In this document: piece after piece, positions 1 through 7,315 of the stretch
Position numbering within the stretch: position 1 is the stretch's first letter
How the letters are laid out: every line of letters begins with the position of its first letter
Origin: Bacteroides sp.
Lineage (GTDB): Bacteria > Bacillota > Clostridia > Lachnospirales > Lachnospiraceae
Direction: 5' to 3'
Length of the DNA: 64,000 nucleotides
NCBI GenBank assembly: GCA_023666705.1
Contig: JAMPBO010000015.1
Coordinates: 1 to 64,000, forward strand
Program-made: the position numbers and the translations under genes
The notes under the pieces: generated by a model
What the model saw: the letters and a program-made list of their open reading frames with translations, nothing else
Databases searched by the model: none
Told to the model about the DNA's origin: nothing

Positions 1-25
1 AAAACACCAAATAGACAGCTCTGCA

Positions 26-1009
26 TTATGATTCAATCCCAAGCCATCCCTTTACTGTTTCCACGGCATATCCAACCGCTTGAGCTATTTTCTCTGCATC
101 AAGCCCCATGTCATATAATTTTCCGGCTGTTTCCTTTGCCTTATTCATTTCACCTATTTGACGTTCTTCTTTCCGAATTTCTTGAATCGCCTGGCACATA
201 TCGACCGATACCTCGCTTTCATCATATTCTATTCCTGAATTTGTGACTGCCTCAATCACATCCACAGCTCTGCGCTCCACTTCCCGGAAACGCTTTTCAT
301 TCACCTTCAGTACCCTGTTTAAGTTTTCCCTGTCCTTTGAATATTTGATGAAGAACATAACTTCCCGCAGACTTGACTGGAACTTCATGATCTCATCATC
401 TGTCATCTGCGCCGGGGCAATCAGCCGCACATGGTAGTTGTCTATGAAAGAAAAAATCCTGGGGTCTTTTACCTCCATCATATCGAACAGGCTCAATGGG
501 CCGTCCCACGCATCCGGGGCAAAGTAAAGCATGACAGTCACTGATGGAATCAGACGGTCAGTTTTCCAAAATCCGCTCAAAAACTCCCCGGCATTCGGCT
601 TCTGCTGTTCCATACCGGAATCAACCTTTTCCTGTTCCCTCGCCTGTTTCATCGCCCTCCGATGTGACCTTGCCGCCTCCTCCACCTGCCCGGCGTATTC
701 GATGGCGTCATATAGGTTGTTTTTCACTGCAGCCGCATAATGGATTTCTGACTGTGCCTCGATTCCATAAAGGACATATTCCATGCTGCCGTCCGTCATG
801 GCCGCATACAGTTTCTGGACATCCCTGAATTTCTGGACCGGCACCGCCGCCCCATCCCCACCGTAAGGAAGGGCAATCTCCGTAGGGTCACGCTCTTCCA
901 ACTGCTCCGGGCGGATAACCTGCTCACCGTCATAAATAAAATAGTTAAACACGTCCGCGAATACGGTTGTGTCCGAAATATAATCTTTTGTTATCGTATC
1001 TGCTTTCAA
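26..1009 (-). CDS. Rpn/PD-(D/E)XK family putative nuclease (TIGR01784-like)
   Basis: The product resembles the recombination-promoting nuclease / putative transposase family (PD-(D/E)XK fold) common in Clostridia. Family hallmarks visible are the N-terminal KDYISDTTVFADVFNYFIY segment, then a stretch with ALPYGGDGAAVPVQKFRDV and a Lys/Glu-rich C-terminal half. The family is thought to act on DNA; no substrate can be read here. I choose a TTG start at 1009, giving MKADTITKDY, because a TTGAAA / 17 bp / TATAAT promoter (1080-1108) overlaps the upstream in-frame ATG, so that ATG cannot be in the transcript. GGAGG sits only 3 nt before the TTG, which is tight. About 328 residues; the gene appears complete, with TAA at 26-28. 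It diverges from the TM-TIR module and lies in the accessory left end. Family placement is fairly sure, the start less so. Confidence 0.75.
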   Translation of the reverse strand: MKADTITKDYISDTTVFADVFNYFIYDGEQVIRPEQLEERDPTEIALPYGGDGAAVPVQKFRDVQKLYAAMTDGSMEYVLYGIEAQSEIHYAAAVKNNLYDAIEYAGQVEEAARSHRRAMKQAREQEKVDSGMEQQKPNAGEFLSGFWKTDRLIPSVTVMLYFAPDAWDGPLSLFDMMEVKDPRIFSFIDNYHVRLIAPAQMTDDEIMKFQSSLREVMFFIKYSKDRENLNRVLKVNEKRFREVERRAVDVIEAVTNSGIEYDESEVSVDMCQAIQEIRKEERQIGEMNKAKETAGKLYDMGLDAEKIAQAVGYAVETVKGWLGIES

Positions 1010-1079
1010 CGGCCTCCACCGCCTTCCCAAAAATGCATGGCAGGACTTGGCCTTGCCAAACCCTCTCTGCCATAGCCCC

Positions 1080-1108
1080 ATTATACTAAAAAGGCTATCT
1101 TTTTTCAA
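1080..1108 (-). promoter_or_regulatory. Promoter of the Rpn-family gene
   Basis: On the minus strand a -35 TTGAAA (1103-1108) and -10 TATAAT (1080-1085) are separated by exactly 17 bp. Transcription would start near 1073, downstream of the in-frame ATG at 1081, which decides the downstream TTG start. Confidence 0.6.
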
Positions 1109-1143
1109 GCGTATCCGGCTTATCTCCAAAACCGCCACAGATA

Positions 1144-1244
1144 GACCACGGGGGTTCACTTTTTTTGACCACGGGGTTCAAAATGACCATAGGGTGTTCA
1201 TTTCCTCTGACCACGGGGTTCAAATGCCCTTTGGGGAGGGTTCA
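1144..1244. repeat. Iteron-like array A (GACCACGGGGTTCA units)
   Basis: Four direct repeats of GACCACGGGGTTCA (variants GACCACGGGGGTTCA and GACCATAGGGTGTTCA) begin at 1144, 1167, 1185 and 1209. A degraded fifth unit ending GGGTTCA lies at 1233-1244, and an inverted TGAACACCCCC follows. Start-to-start spacing is 18-24 bp, about two helical turns. Such arrays are typical initiator-binding sites of plasmid-type origins; no initiator gene is present in this window. Confidence 0.6.
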
Positions 1245-1300
1245 AAAGTGAACACCCCCTCTGCCGACTGCCACAGATTTTCAAACCAGCCAAAACGCAA

Positions 1301-1342
1301 ACAAGGGATTCCAGCAACAGCCAATGTGCCGGAATCCCTTGT
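1301..1342. terminator. Bidirectional terminator-like hairpin
   Basis: ACAAGGGATTCC at 1301-1312 pairs with GGAATCCCTTGT at 1331-1342. T-rich tracts lie on both sides, so either strand could use it. It lies between the two repeat arrays of the origin-like region. Confidence 0.5.
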
Positions 1343-1377
1343 TTTCAGCGGTTTCCCTGATATTCTGTTCATTCCCT

Positions 1378-1429
1378 TTGTATCAATTAAGCGGTTTACA
1401 TTTCTATGTAAATGGTGTCTTTGATACAA
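1378..1429. repeat. Nested palindrome in the origin-like region
   Basis: The outer arms TTGTATCAA (1378-1386) and TTGATACAA (1421-1429) are perfect inverted repeats. They enclose a second perfect pair, TTTACAT (1395-1401) and ATGTAAA (1406-1412). This could form a cruciform or an operator. Together with the flanking iterons it suggests a replication-origin remnant. Confidence 0.5.
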
Positions 1430-1444
1430 TTCGATTTTGCTTGG

Positions 1445-1501
1445 TACTTTTTGATTTTCCCCCTAACAATTTGATTTTTCCCTATACTTTTTGATTATTT
1501 C
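1445..1501. repeat. Iteron-like array B (20-bp period)
   Basis: Three imperfect direct repeats share the core TTTTTGATT plus a CCCTA flank. TTGATT begins at 1451, 1471 and 1491, an exact 20-bp period. AGGGGGTTCAAA at 1506-1517 then repeats the array A core. An array with two-helical-turn spacing next to a second array is expected for an initiator-binding origin. No coding sequence is supported in 1010-1620; this stretch holds the two arrays, a terminator hairpin, a nested palindrome and the TM-TIR promoter. Confidence 0.55.
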
Positions 1502-1563
1502 ATTTAGGGGGTTCAAATTGGAAATATCAATTCAAATCCCTGCGAAAGCAAACAAATTTTCGA

Positions 1564-1592
1564 TTGTAAAATCACTTTCCATATGCTATAGT
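1564..1592 (+). promoter_or_regulatory. Promoter of the TM-TIR module
   Basis: TTGTAA (1564-1569) and TATAGT (1587-1592) are separated by 17 bp. The predicted start is near 1599, about 20 nt before the first possible ATG at 1621. No other promoter is apparent ahead of either gene, so both are probably co-transcribed. Confidence 0.5.
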
Positions 1593-1620
1593 AAAATTTA
1601 AAGCATAAAAAGTATAAACT

Positions 1621-2304
1621 ATGGTTTTAAAGGGAATGAGTGTCAAAATGGATACAGCAGAAATTATTTATGACCATTATAAGGAAACTGATGAATTGCG
1701 GAGAACTGCACAAGGCAAACGGGATAAAAGTTTTTTATGTGTATGTATCTTAGAGGCCTTTTCATTTTTCTTATTAATAAAACCCGAAGAAGCATTGGCC
1801 ATATTGCTGGATGGTATCAATAGCCAATTGGAAACAAACATAAGTTTTGGATTAGGTGTTTTGCAAACCTTGCTATGGATTTTGGTCATATATGCCACAA
1901 TTCAGTATATTCAAGCAGTACTATATGTCGAACGATCATATCGGTACCAAAATAAACTTGAAAAAGAGCTTTCACAAGAAATCCGAAAAGCAATTAGCCG
2001 AGAGGGTGATAGTTATACAGAAAATTATCCTATGGTAAGCAACTTCATTGAGTTATTCTATAAAATGTTTTGTCCCATTCTTTTTTTAGTGATAAATTCA
2101 GTGCATATTTATAAAGAATGGATTCAAATGCCAAAAATTAATTTCAGGCTTGTATGTGACACTGTGCTATATGTTGCTTTATTTGTTATTTTATGGTTCT
2201 ACTTTTTTGAAATTCATTCTAAAATAACCAACTGGTGCAAAATGCACATTCCAGGAATCAAGTTTATTGCTGACAAATTGCGTAATCTATTAAAGGAGGT
2301 CTAA
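1621..2304 (+). CDS. Four-helix membrane protein, partner of the adjacent TIR protein
   Basis: I do not recognise a named family. About 227 residues with four hydrophobic segments near residues 40-58, 78-104, 150-170 and 182-203. A charged cytoplasmic-looking linker (about 105-145, KLEKELSQEIRKAISREG) separates the two hairpins and a basic C-terminus follows. No signal peptide or enzymatic motif is visible. Starts at 1636 or 1648 (MDTAEIIYDHY) are possible; AAAGGGA at 1629-1635 favours 1648 weakly. The ribosome binding site of the next gene, AAGGAGG, lies inside the last codons, and the ATG follows the stop by 4 nt, so translation is probably coupled. By position it is the likely membrane effector of a Thoeris-like pair; loose similarity to SLATT-type membrane effectors is possible but unproven. 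Base composition is markedly AT-richer than the partition genes next to it. Confidence 0.7.
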   Translation: MVLKGMSVKMDTAEIIYDHYKETDELRRTAQGKRDKSFLCVCILEAFSFFLLIKPEEALAILLDGINSQLETNISFGLGVLQTLLWILVIYATIQYIQAVLYVERSYRYQNKLEKELSQEIRKAISREGDSYTENYPMVSNFIELFYKMFCPILFLVINSVHIYKEWIQMPKINFRLVCDTVLYVALFVILWFYFFEIHSKITNWCKMHIPGIKFIADKLRNLLKEV

Positions 2305-2308
2305 AATT

Positions 2309-2740
2309 ATGGCAAAGAAAAAGGTGTGCGTATCGTTTGATTATGAACATGATAAGCACTATTACTATCTTTTAGAAGCGTGGAACAAGAATCCCAACAT
2401 AGATTTTGGGATTAATGACTGCACTCCAAGCGAGATTCAATCTGAATCTGTATCCAAAATCAAACAGGTTCTTAGCACGAAAATAGGACAAGCTAATTAC
2501 ATGGTTGCAATCATTGGAGAACATTCCACTGACACACATCCAGACAGTACAGAAATTGGCTATAATAACTGGCAATCATATGAAGTTGCTAAAAATCATG
2601 AAAAAGGAAACGGTCTCGTAGTTGTTAAATTAGATTCATCATGTTCTGCACCAGATGAGTGTTACAATATCGGAACAAAATGGGTGACAGGATTTTCATT
2701 AGATGCAATTGAAAATGCATTGAAAGAATTAGTAAATTAA
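2309..2740 (+). CDS. ThsB-like TIR-domain protein (MTH538/DUF1863 type)
   Basis: A 143-residue single-domain protein of the MTH538 TIR-like family (PF08937), to which Thoeris ThsB sensors belong. Visible landmarks are the first beta strand KKKVCVSFDYEHDKHYY, the central TPSEIQSESVSKIKQVL helix, strand YMVAIIG (64-70), the segment EIGYNNWQSYEVA with Trp88 and Glu92 in the conserved W-x-x-[FY]-E pattern of the catalytic region, and a C-terminal helix. In Thoeris such proteins make a signal molecule from NAD after phage infection and activate a partner. Here no SIR2-SLOG, macro-domain or caspase partner is adjacent; the only partner is the membrane protein 4 nt upstream. The start is fixed by AAGGAGG at good spacing. 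Family call is strong; the defence role is inferred from family and context. Confidence 0.8.
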   Translation: MAKKKVCVSFDYEHDKHYYYLLEAWNKNPNIDFGINDCTPSEIQSESVSKIKQVLSTKIGQANYMVAIIGEHSTDTHPDSTEIGYNNWQSYEVAKNHEKGNGLVVVKLDSSCSAPDECYNIGTKWVTGFSLDAIENALKELVN

Positions 2741-2749
2741 AAATTACTA

Positions 2750-3139
2750 TTAGCGAGAAGTATATCTTTGAGCAGAAACAGCAAGTTTACCGCTTACCGG
2801 TTCTGCCTTGTAATAAGTGTCATATATCCCTTCCTTTGACAGATCGAAGGAACCTTTTCCCTCATAATAGGACACCCTGACCTTACCGGGATTGTAACTG
2901 ATTCCATCCGTAGTGTCTTTCACATCATAATCGGAATCTTTCTCCACGGTAATGTCCTCTGCCGCTGCCACTTCATCAGCATCCAAATCTGTCCTGTCCT
3001 CTGCCGCATACAGAACGGGTTCCTGTCCATCCGCTTTGCCCGTATCCTCTGCAAAAACGAATGAACCGCTTCCCGCTACTGCCGTAAGCATAATAACGAC
3101 AGCCATAAACATTGCTAATTTTCTCCTGCATTTCTTCAT
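2750..3139 (-). pseudogene. Truncated secreted adhesin-type protein (N-terminal fragment)
   Basis: The first 30 residues form a Sec signal peptide (KK..RRK, hydrophobic core MFMAVVIMLTAV, FVFAED cleavage region). The mature part ends with VRVSYYEGKGSFDLSKEGIY, a segment I associate with the N-terminal region of large sortase-anchored or isopeptide-domain surface proteins carried by Clostridia conjugative elements. The reading frame stops after 129 residues. The homology-like part ends near PVSGK (about 2805), and the last 12 residues look unrelated. The stop lies 9 bp from the end of the TIR gene, on the opposite strand, so the rest of the gene was probably lost when the TM-TIR module arrived or through a deletion there. 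A secreted fragment may still be made. Fragment status is inferred, not proven. Confidence 0.55.
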
Positions 3140-3207
3140 TGTACCATTCTTCCTTTCCTCATTGATTTACGCAAACAAAATTCCCTGCCTTTCCGCCCAA
3201 AAAGGGC

Positions 3208-3242
3208 AGAAAAAAAGACACACCACTCTGGCATGTCTTTTC
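3208..3242 (-). terminator. Rho-independent terminator after the 119-aa gene
   Basis: On the minus strand AAAGACA (3240-3234) pairs with TGTCTTT (3220-3214) and is followed by a T run. It separates the partition operon from the truncated adhesin gene. Confidence 0.6.
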
Positions 3243-3309
3243 TACCCATAAGCCCTTATTGCACTCAGGCTTCCCTTATCTGATTTTTACTCTCATGGAT
3301 TACCTCCCC

Positions 3310-3669
3310 TTATGGAGCAGTGATACTGCCATTCTGCATGAAACTCTGCCACGAAACCGAGGTAACATACATCAAATCCGCATTATCCCTGATATAGAAA
3401 ACGGAAAAATCTGCATAGGCGAAACCAAACCGCTTTTCCCCGAAAGTTCCGTCTGCAACATAGTCACCCAAATCTCCGCCCTGCTTCTTTTCTTCCTCAA
3501 TCTCAAGATTGGCCTCACTCTCCACAATGCTTAATGCTTCATAAGTGCCATGTAACCGTTCCCTGAACCATTCCTCCATATCTTCAAATGTGCGGAAACG
3601 GAAACCTGCCATTTCCTCAAACAGCCTGTCTGCCTTTTCTTTTGTATCAATACATTCCTTACCCATCAT
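3310..3669 (-). CDS. Hypothetical protein downstream of the partition pair
   Basis: I do not recognise this 119-residue protein. It is soluble-looking and acidic, with an N-terminal helical region (KEKADRLFEEMAGFRFRTFEDMEEWF) and a C-terminal beta-rich part with many aromatics (FGFAYADFSVFYIRDNADLMYVTSVSW). A strong AAGGAGG lies before the double ATG; the start could be 3669 or 3666. It is the third gene after parM-like and parR-like genes on the same strand, with a 13-nt gap, and a terminator follows. It is therefore probably part of the element's maintenance operon. No function can be inferred. Confidence 0.65.
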   Translation of the reverse strand: MMGKECIDTKEKADRLFEEMAGFRFRTFEDMEEWFRERLHGTYEALSIVESEANLEIEEEKKQGGDLGDYVADGTFGEKRFGFAYADFSVFYIRDNADLMYVTSVSWQSFMQNGSITAP

Positions 3670-3682
3670 CGGTGCCTCCTTT

Positions 3683-4099
3683 CTATCCCCACTTCATCGC
3701 AGCATCCAGCACTTCATCTTCAATTTCCGGCTCCGCATTTTCCCTGTTCTCCTGCCCTGTATCTGCCTGCCCCATGTTCATGTTTTGAAGAAGCACGTTT
3801 CCACCGTATAACTGAAGTACCTTGCCATAAACCTCTGCTTTCAGGTCAGATATGGCTTTTTCCATTTCCTCCCGTGAAACATATTCCTCCCTGCATTTCT
3901 GCTTTCTCTCAAAACCGCTGTTTGTCACTTCCGCTTCATCAAAACTGTTAAAATAGTATTCAATCGCATCTATGATAAACTGGTTTTTCGATTTATGAAT
4001 ATCCATATTCAAATCTTCCAACAGGTTACGCACTTTAATGTGCTGCTCATTTTCCCCGCTCAGACGGATGGTGAAGTTGCGGAATTTCCTTTTTGCCAT
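3683..4099 (-). CDS. ParR-like centromere-binding protein
   Basis: About 138 residues. The N-terminus MAKRKFRNFTIRLSGENEQH looks like a basic ribbon-helix-helix strand followed by helices (VRNLLEDLNMDIHKSKNQFIIDAIEYYF). The C-terminal half is acidic and helical. This arrangement, directly downstream of a ParM-type actin ATPase, is that of ParR adaptors, which bind a centromere and link it to the filament. The start is at the second of two adjacent ATGs after a GGGGG-type ribosome binding site; the parM-like stop is 12 nt upstream. Assignment rests more on context and N-terminal pattern than on a conserved signature, so a CopG-like regulator is an alternative. Confidence 0.6.
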   Translation of the reverse strand: MAKRKFRNFTIRLSGENEQHIKVRNLLEDLNMDIHKSKNQFIIDAIEYYFNSFDEAEVTNSGFERKQKCREEYVSREEMEKAISDLKAEVYGKVLQLYGGNVLLQNMNMGQADTGQENRENAEPEIEDEVLDAAMKWG

Positions 4100-4111
4100 C
4101 ATCCACACCCC

Positions 4112-5038
4112 CTATGCAAAATGCTTCAAAACCCTGTTCAGGTATATGTTGCCGAGATACTCATATCCTTTGGCATTTGCCTTTACATCCTCAATGTAAC
4201 GGATGTTTTTCTGGTTCAGTTCTCCAAACAGCTTCATCATTACCGCACCGCCGCCGACAAATGTGATAGGCGTGGTTTTCAGGTTATACCCCTGCTCGCC
4301 TATCATGCGGAATACCTTTTTGGCATAAGCGGCAATTTCTTTTTTGACAATCTCAAGATACTCCGTTTCAAGAAAATCATTGCTGCCTTTCATCATAACC
4401 TCCTGTATTGCACTTTCATCAATCTGTCCATTTAACAGCCGGACACTCTGCTCATTGATACGCCGCATACAAGTGATAATACCCTCCGGCACAGTGACAC
4501 ATAAGGATTCATCCGGGGAATGTCCGATTACCGGCACCATGTCAATCGTCCATGAGCCAATATCGGCAACCAGTTCCTTTTGTGAAAAATCCTTTATCCG
4601 GTCTGCCACCGCCCCGTAACACTGCGGATAAACAGAAACCCTTTCCACGGTAATCCGGTACTGCTTTTTCTCAAAACGGAAAGACACTTCCCTTTCCCGT
4701 TTCAGGTAATCAATAAATCCCTGCTTCTCTGCCCCGAATCTCCCGATTGGAAGCCCTGCCGCAATCAGTACATGTGCATTTCTCTTTCCTCTTAATTCCA
4801 GCTCCTTTGCCACTGCCGCCAGCGTGAGGATATAAAAACTGTCATCGGACACCTTATCTTCCTTGACTTCCAGACGGTTCCCGCCTACCTTATAATACTT
4901 CCCTTTATACTGCACTACATTATCAAACAGTGCCGGCTCCGTGGTAATCTCCCTGACACCTGATGTAAAAACGCTCCCTGCGGTTTTCATCTGCGACCAG
5001 CCGTGGTCTATCCCTATCACGATTGTATTCTTATCCAT
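4112..5038 (-). CDS. parM: ParM/StbA-type actin-like segregation ATPase
   Basis: A 308-residue actin-fold ATPase. Phosphate-1 motif GIDHGWSQMKTA near residues 9-20, phosphate-2 motif VADIGSWTIDMV near 157-168 (DIG core), and adenosine motif FVGGGAVMM near 268-276. These match the ParM/StbA family that polymerises to push plasmid or integrative-element copies apart. The start at 5038 is fixed by AAGGAGG seven nt upstream; longer in-frame extensions to 5224 lie in what looks like leader DNA. It heads a minus-strand operon with the ParR-like and 119-aa genes. A partition system on chromosomal DNA beside lysS indicates an integrated plasmid-like element. Confidence 0.85.
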   Translation of the reverse strand: MDKNTIVIGIDHGWSQMKTAGSVFTSGVREITTEPALFDNVVQYKGKYYKVGGNRLEVKEDKVSDDSFYILTLAAVAKELELRGKRNAHVLIAAGLPIGRFGAEKQGFIDYLKREREVSFRFEKKQYRITVERVSVYPQCYGAVADRIKDFSQKELVADIGSWTIDMVPVIGHSPDESLCVTVPEGIITCMRRINEQSVRLLNGQIDESAIQEVMMKGSNDFLETEYLEIVKKEIAAYAKKVFRMIGEQGYNLKTTPITFVGGGAVMMKLFGELNQKNIRYIEDVKANAKGYEYLGNIYLNRVLKHFA

Positions 5039-5560
5039 AACTTGACCTCCTTGTATTCTGCAATCTTTATAATTGGTTACATTTTTCCGGCAGTCCATTC
5101 TTATCTTCCATTCATCCTCCATGCCTGCCATTATTGTTATGTAGAAGTGTACGCCGGTATCTCTACCCCTCATTGCCCGTACACATGGAATTACAGACCG
5201 GTGCTTCCGCTTCACGGCATACATTGTATGCTCTCCCCTGCTGCTATTTCCGGGGATAAGGAAAGTTCTTCACTTCCCTTTGTGGTTTATTATCCATCCG
5301 CCACAAGTAACCTGCCGTGTCCGCTCCATCTTCATTGTTACATCCATCAACTCTTATCGCATGACTTTGACTGATCCATTGTCTGGCATTGCACCGGATT
5401 TCTACCGAGTAGGATTTCTCCCAACTGTCTGTAATTGCTATTCAGTTGTTACAGCTCTCTTTCGATTACTGTACCCCTATGGTAAATCCAAATGCCGGAA
5501 TTGGCTATGGACTCTCATGGTATAATTTGCGGACTGCATACCATGTCATGGTATTTTTGA
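5039..5560 (-). promoter_or_regulatory. Long leader and operator region of the partition operon
   Basis: No convincing gene is seen in this stretch. It holds a palindrome ATACCATG-T-CATGGTAT at 5538-5554 with a third copy, CATGGTAT, at 5516-5523, which suits an operator or small centromere. Between this and parM lies a roughly 460-nt untranslated stretch of higher GC. It contains local inverted repeats such as CAACTG/CAGTTG (5422-5450 region) and a short possible 13-codon leader frame starting near 5518. A structured leader or cis-acting RNA is possible; I cannot assign a known RNA class. Confidence 0.35.
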
Positions 5561-5602
5561 AATCTTATTGTTTAATTCAATTGTTGCTATAACCATGACC
5601 AG

Positions 5603-5643
5603 ACAAAAAAAGACACTTTTCAAAATTTCTCTTGAAAAGTGTC
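5603..5643 (-). terminator. Intrinsic terminator downstream of lysS
   Basis: GACACTTTTCAA (5612-5623) and TTGAAAAGTGTC (5632-5643) form a perfect 12-bp stem. On the minus strand it is followed by seven T residues. It can end lysS transcription, and it sits on the element side of the repeat motifs at 5714-5743. Confidence 0.7.
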
Positions 5644-5677
5644 CTAAGTAAGCAAATTTCTTTAATTAGGGATAAAT

Positions 5678-5743
5678 GACAACACCTTATTATTACTCAT
5701 TATCATGTATTATTGGTGTCAAAAATGTTGTCCTTTTGTTGTC
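5678..5743. repeat. GTTGTC repeats near lysS 3' end, possible recombinase arm sites
   Basis: Three direct copies lie at 5714-5720 (TGGTGTC), 5726-5732 (TGTTGTC) and 5737-5743 (TGTTGTC), with 12- and 11-bp spacing. An inverted copy (GACAAC) lies near 5679-5684. Clusters of short direct and inverted copies near a gene end are typical of tyrosine-recombinase attachment regions. No integrase gene is in the window, so the assignment as an element boundary is inference. Confidence 0.35.
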
Positions 5744-5776
5744 TTTTTTTGAAAGAACCCCTTACAACCCTTGATT

Positions 5777-7288
5777 TTACTGGTTTTCTTTACCTAACGA
5801 CTTCATCGTCGGGAACAACAGTACATCCCTTATGGCAGGTGAATCCGTCAGCAGCATACACATTCTGTCGATACCAAAGCCAATTCCACCCGTCGGCGGC
5901 ATACCGATTTCTAATGCGTTGAGGAAGTCCTCATCCGTATGATTTGCCTCCTCGTCACCTGCATCTGCAAGTGCATCCTGAGCAGCGAAACGCTCTCTCT
6001 GGTCAATCGGATCATTTAACTCGGAGTAGGCATTTGCCATCTCCCAGCCATTCATAAAGAACTCAAAACGCTCCACGTATTCAGGATTGTCAGGCTTTTT
6101 CTTTGTGAGCGGCGATATCTCAATCGGGTGATCCATCACAAAGGTCGGCTGAACAAGATGCTCCTCAACATATTCCTCAAAGAACAAATTGAGAATATCT
6201 CCTTTCAGGTGCCTTTCCTCAAACTCTATGTGATGCTCCTTAGCTGCTGCCCTTGCAGCCTCCAGTGTATCTATCTCATTAAAATCAACATTTGCATATT
6301 TCTTAACTGCATCCACCATCGTGATACGCTCAAACGGCTTTCCCAAATCCATTTCAATTCCATTATAGGTAATCTTAGTTGTGCCAAGCACCTCATTTGC
6401 AACGTACCTGTAAAGATTTTCCGTCAAATCCATCATTCCGTTGTAATCCGTGTATGCCTGATAAAGCTCCATAAGCGTAAATTCAGGATTGTGTCTCGTA
6501 TCAAGACCCTCATTGCGAAATACACGTCCAATTTCATAAACACGCTCTAAGCCGCCTACAATAAGCCGCTTTAAGTAAAGCTCAAGAGAAATTCTAAGCT
6601 TCAAATCTTCGCCAAGTGCGTTAAAATGCGTCTCAAACGGTCTTGCGGCAGCACCGCCTGCATTGGACACAAGCATCGGAGTTTCAACCTCCATAAAGCC
6701 CTGCCCGTCCAAATATCTTCTGATGGTGCTGATAATTTGCGAACGCTTGATAAAGGTATCCTTAACTTCAGGGTTCATAATCAGATCCGTATACCTTTGA
6801 CGATAACGCAAATCTGTATTGGTAAGTCCATGATATTTTTCAGGAAGAATCTGTAAGCTTTTTGAAAGAAGGGTAATTTCCGTCACATGGATTGACTTTT
6901 CTCCTGTCTTTGTAAGGAACACCTTGCCCTTTAATCCAACAATATCTCCGATATCCATACGCTTAAATTCCTTGTAGGACTCCTCACCCAAATCATCGCG
7001 GGCAACATATATCTGTATGTTTCCTGATTTATCCTGCACATTTCCAAAGGACGCCTTACCCATAACACGCTTGGACATAAGCCTGCCTGCCACAGATACC
7101 TCCTTGCCGTCATACGCATCAAAATCATCCTTGATATCTGCCGTATGGGTATCCACATCATACTTCGTTATCTCAAACGGATTTTTGCCATTTGCCTGTA
7201 ATTCGGCAAGCTTCTCACGACGCACCTTCAAAAGCTGCTTCACGTCCTGGGGCTTTGCCTGATTGTTTTGATTATTATTATCAGCCAT
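5777..7288 (-). CDS. lysS: Lysyl-tRNA synthetase (class II)
   Basis: 503 residues, the usual length of bacterial class II LysRS, which charges tRNA-Lys with lysine and ATP in the cytosol. An N-terminal OB-fold anticodon-binding domain (about 60-160, with VSVAGRLMSKRVMGKASF) precedes the class II core: motif 2 YEIGRVFRNEGLDTRHNPEF near 260-280 and motif 3 PPTGGIGFGIDRMCMLLTD near 465-483. The start has a short Asn/Gln-rich tail MADNNNQNNQAKPQD. The gene follows greA by 27 nt and is probably co-transcribed with it, a common clostridial order. A terminator lies at 5603-5643. It marks the chromosomal side of the left-end mobile DNA. Confidence 0.97.
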   Translation of the reverse strand: MADNNNQNNQAKPQDVKQLLKVRREKLAELQANGKNPFEITKYDVDTHTADIKDDFDAYDGKEVSVAGRLMSKRVMGKASFGNVQDKSGNIQIYVARDDLGEESYKEFKRMDIGDIVGLKGKVFLTKTGEKSIHVTEITLLSKSLQILPEKYHGLTNTDLRYRQRYTDLIMNPEVKDTFIKRSQIISTIRRYLDGQGFMEVETPMLVSNAGGAAARPFETHFNALGEDLKLRISLELYLKRLIVGGLERVYEIGRVFRNEGLDTRHNPEFTLMELYQAYTDYNGMMDLTENLYRYVANEVLGTTKITYNGIEMDLGKPFERITMVDAVKKYANVDFNEIDTLEAARAAAKEHHIEFEERHLKGDILNLFFEEYVEEHLVQPTFVMDHPIEISPLTKKKPDNPEYVERFEFFMNGWEMANAYSELNDPIDQRERFAAQDALADAGDEEANHTDEDFLNALEIGMPPTGGIGFGIDRMCMLLTDSPAIRDVLLFPTMKSLGKENQ

Positions 7289-7315
7289 GTTTCTATCTCT
7301 CTTTCAGTCTAACCG

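Noticed and set aside
26-1009. Rpn-family gene as proof of an insertion sequence
   Set aside because: No terminal inverted repeats or target duplications are seen; many such genes are stand-alone nucleases.
1144-1501. Possible CRISPR array
   Set aside because: Repeats are 14-20 bp with spacers shorter than 10 bp and no cas genes; they fit iterons better.
5225-5530. Small coding genes on the plus strand or N-terminal extension of parM
   Set aside because: Frames lack ribosome binding sites and plausible composition; parM has a strong site at 5038.
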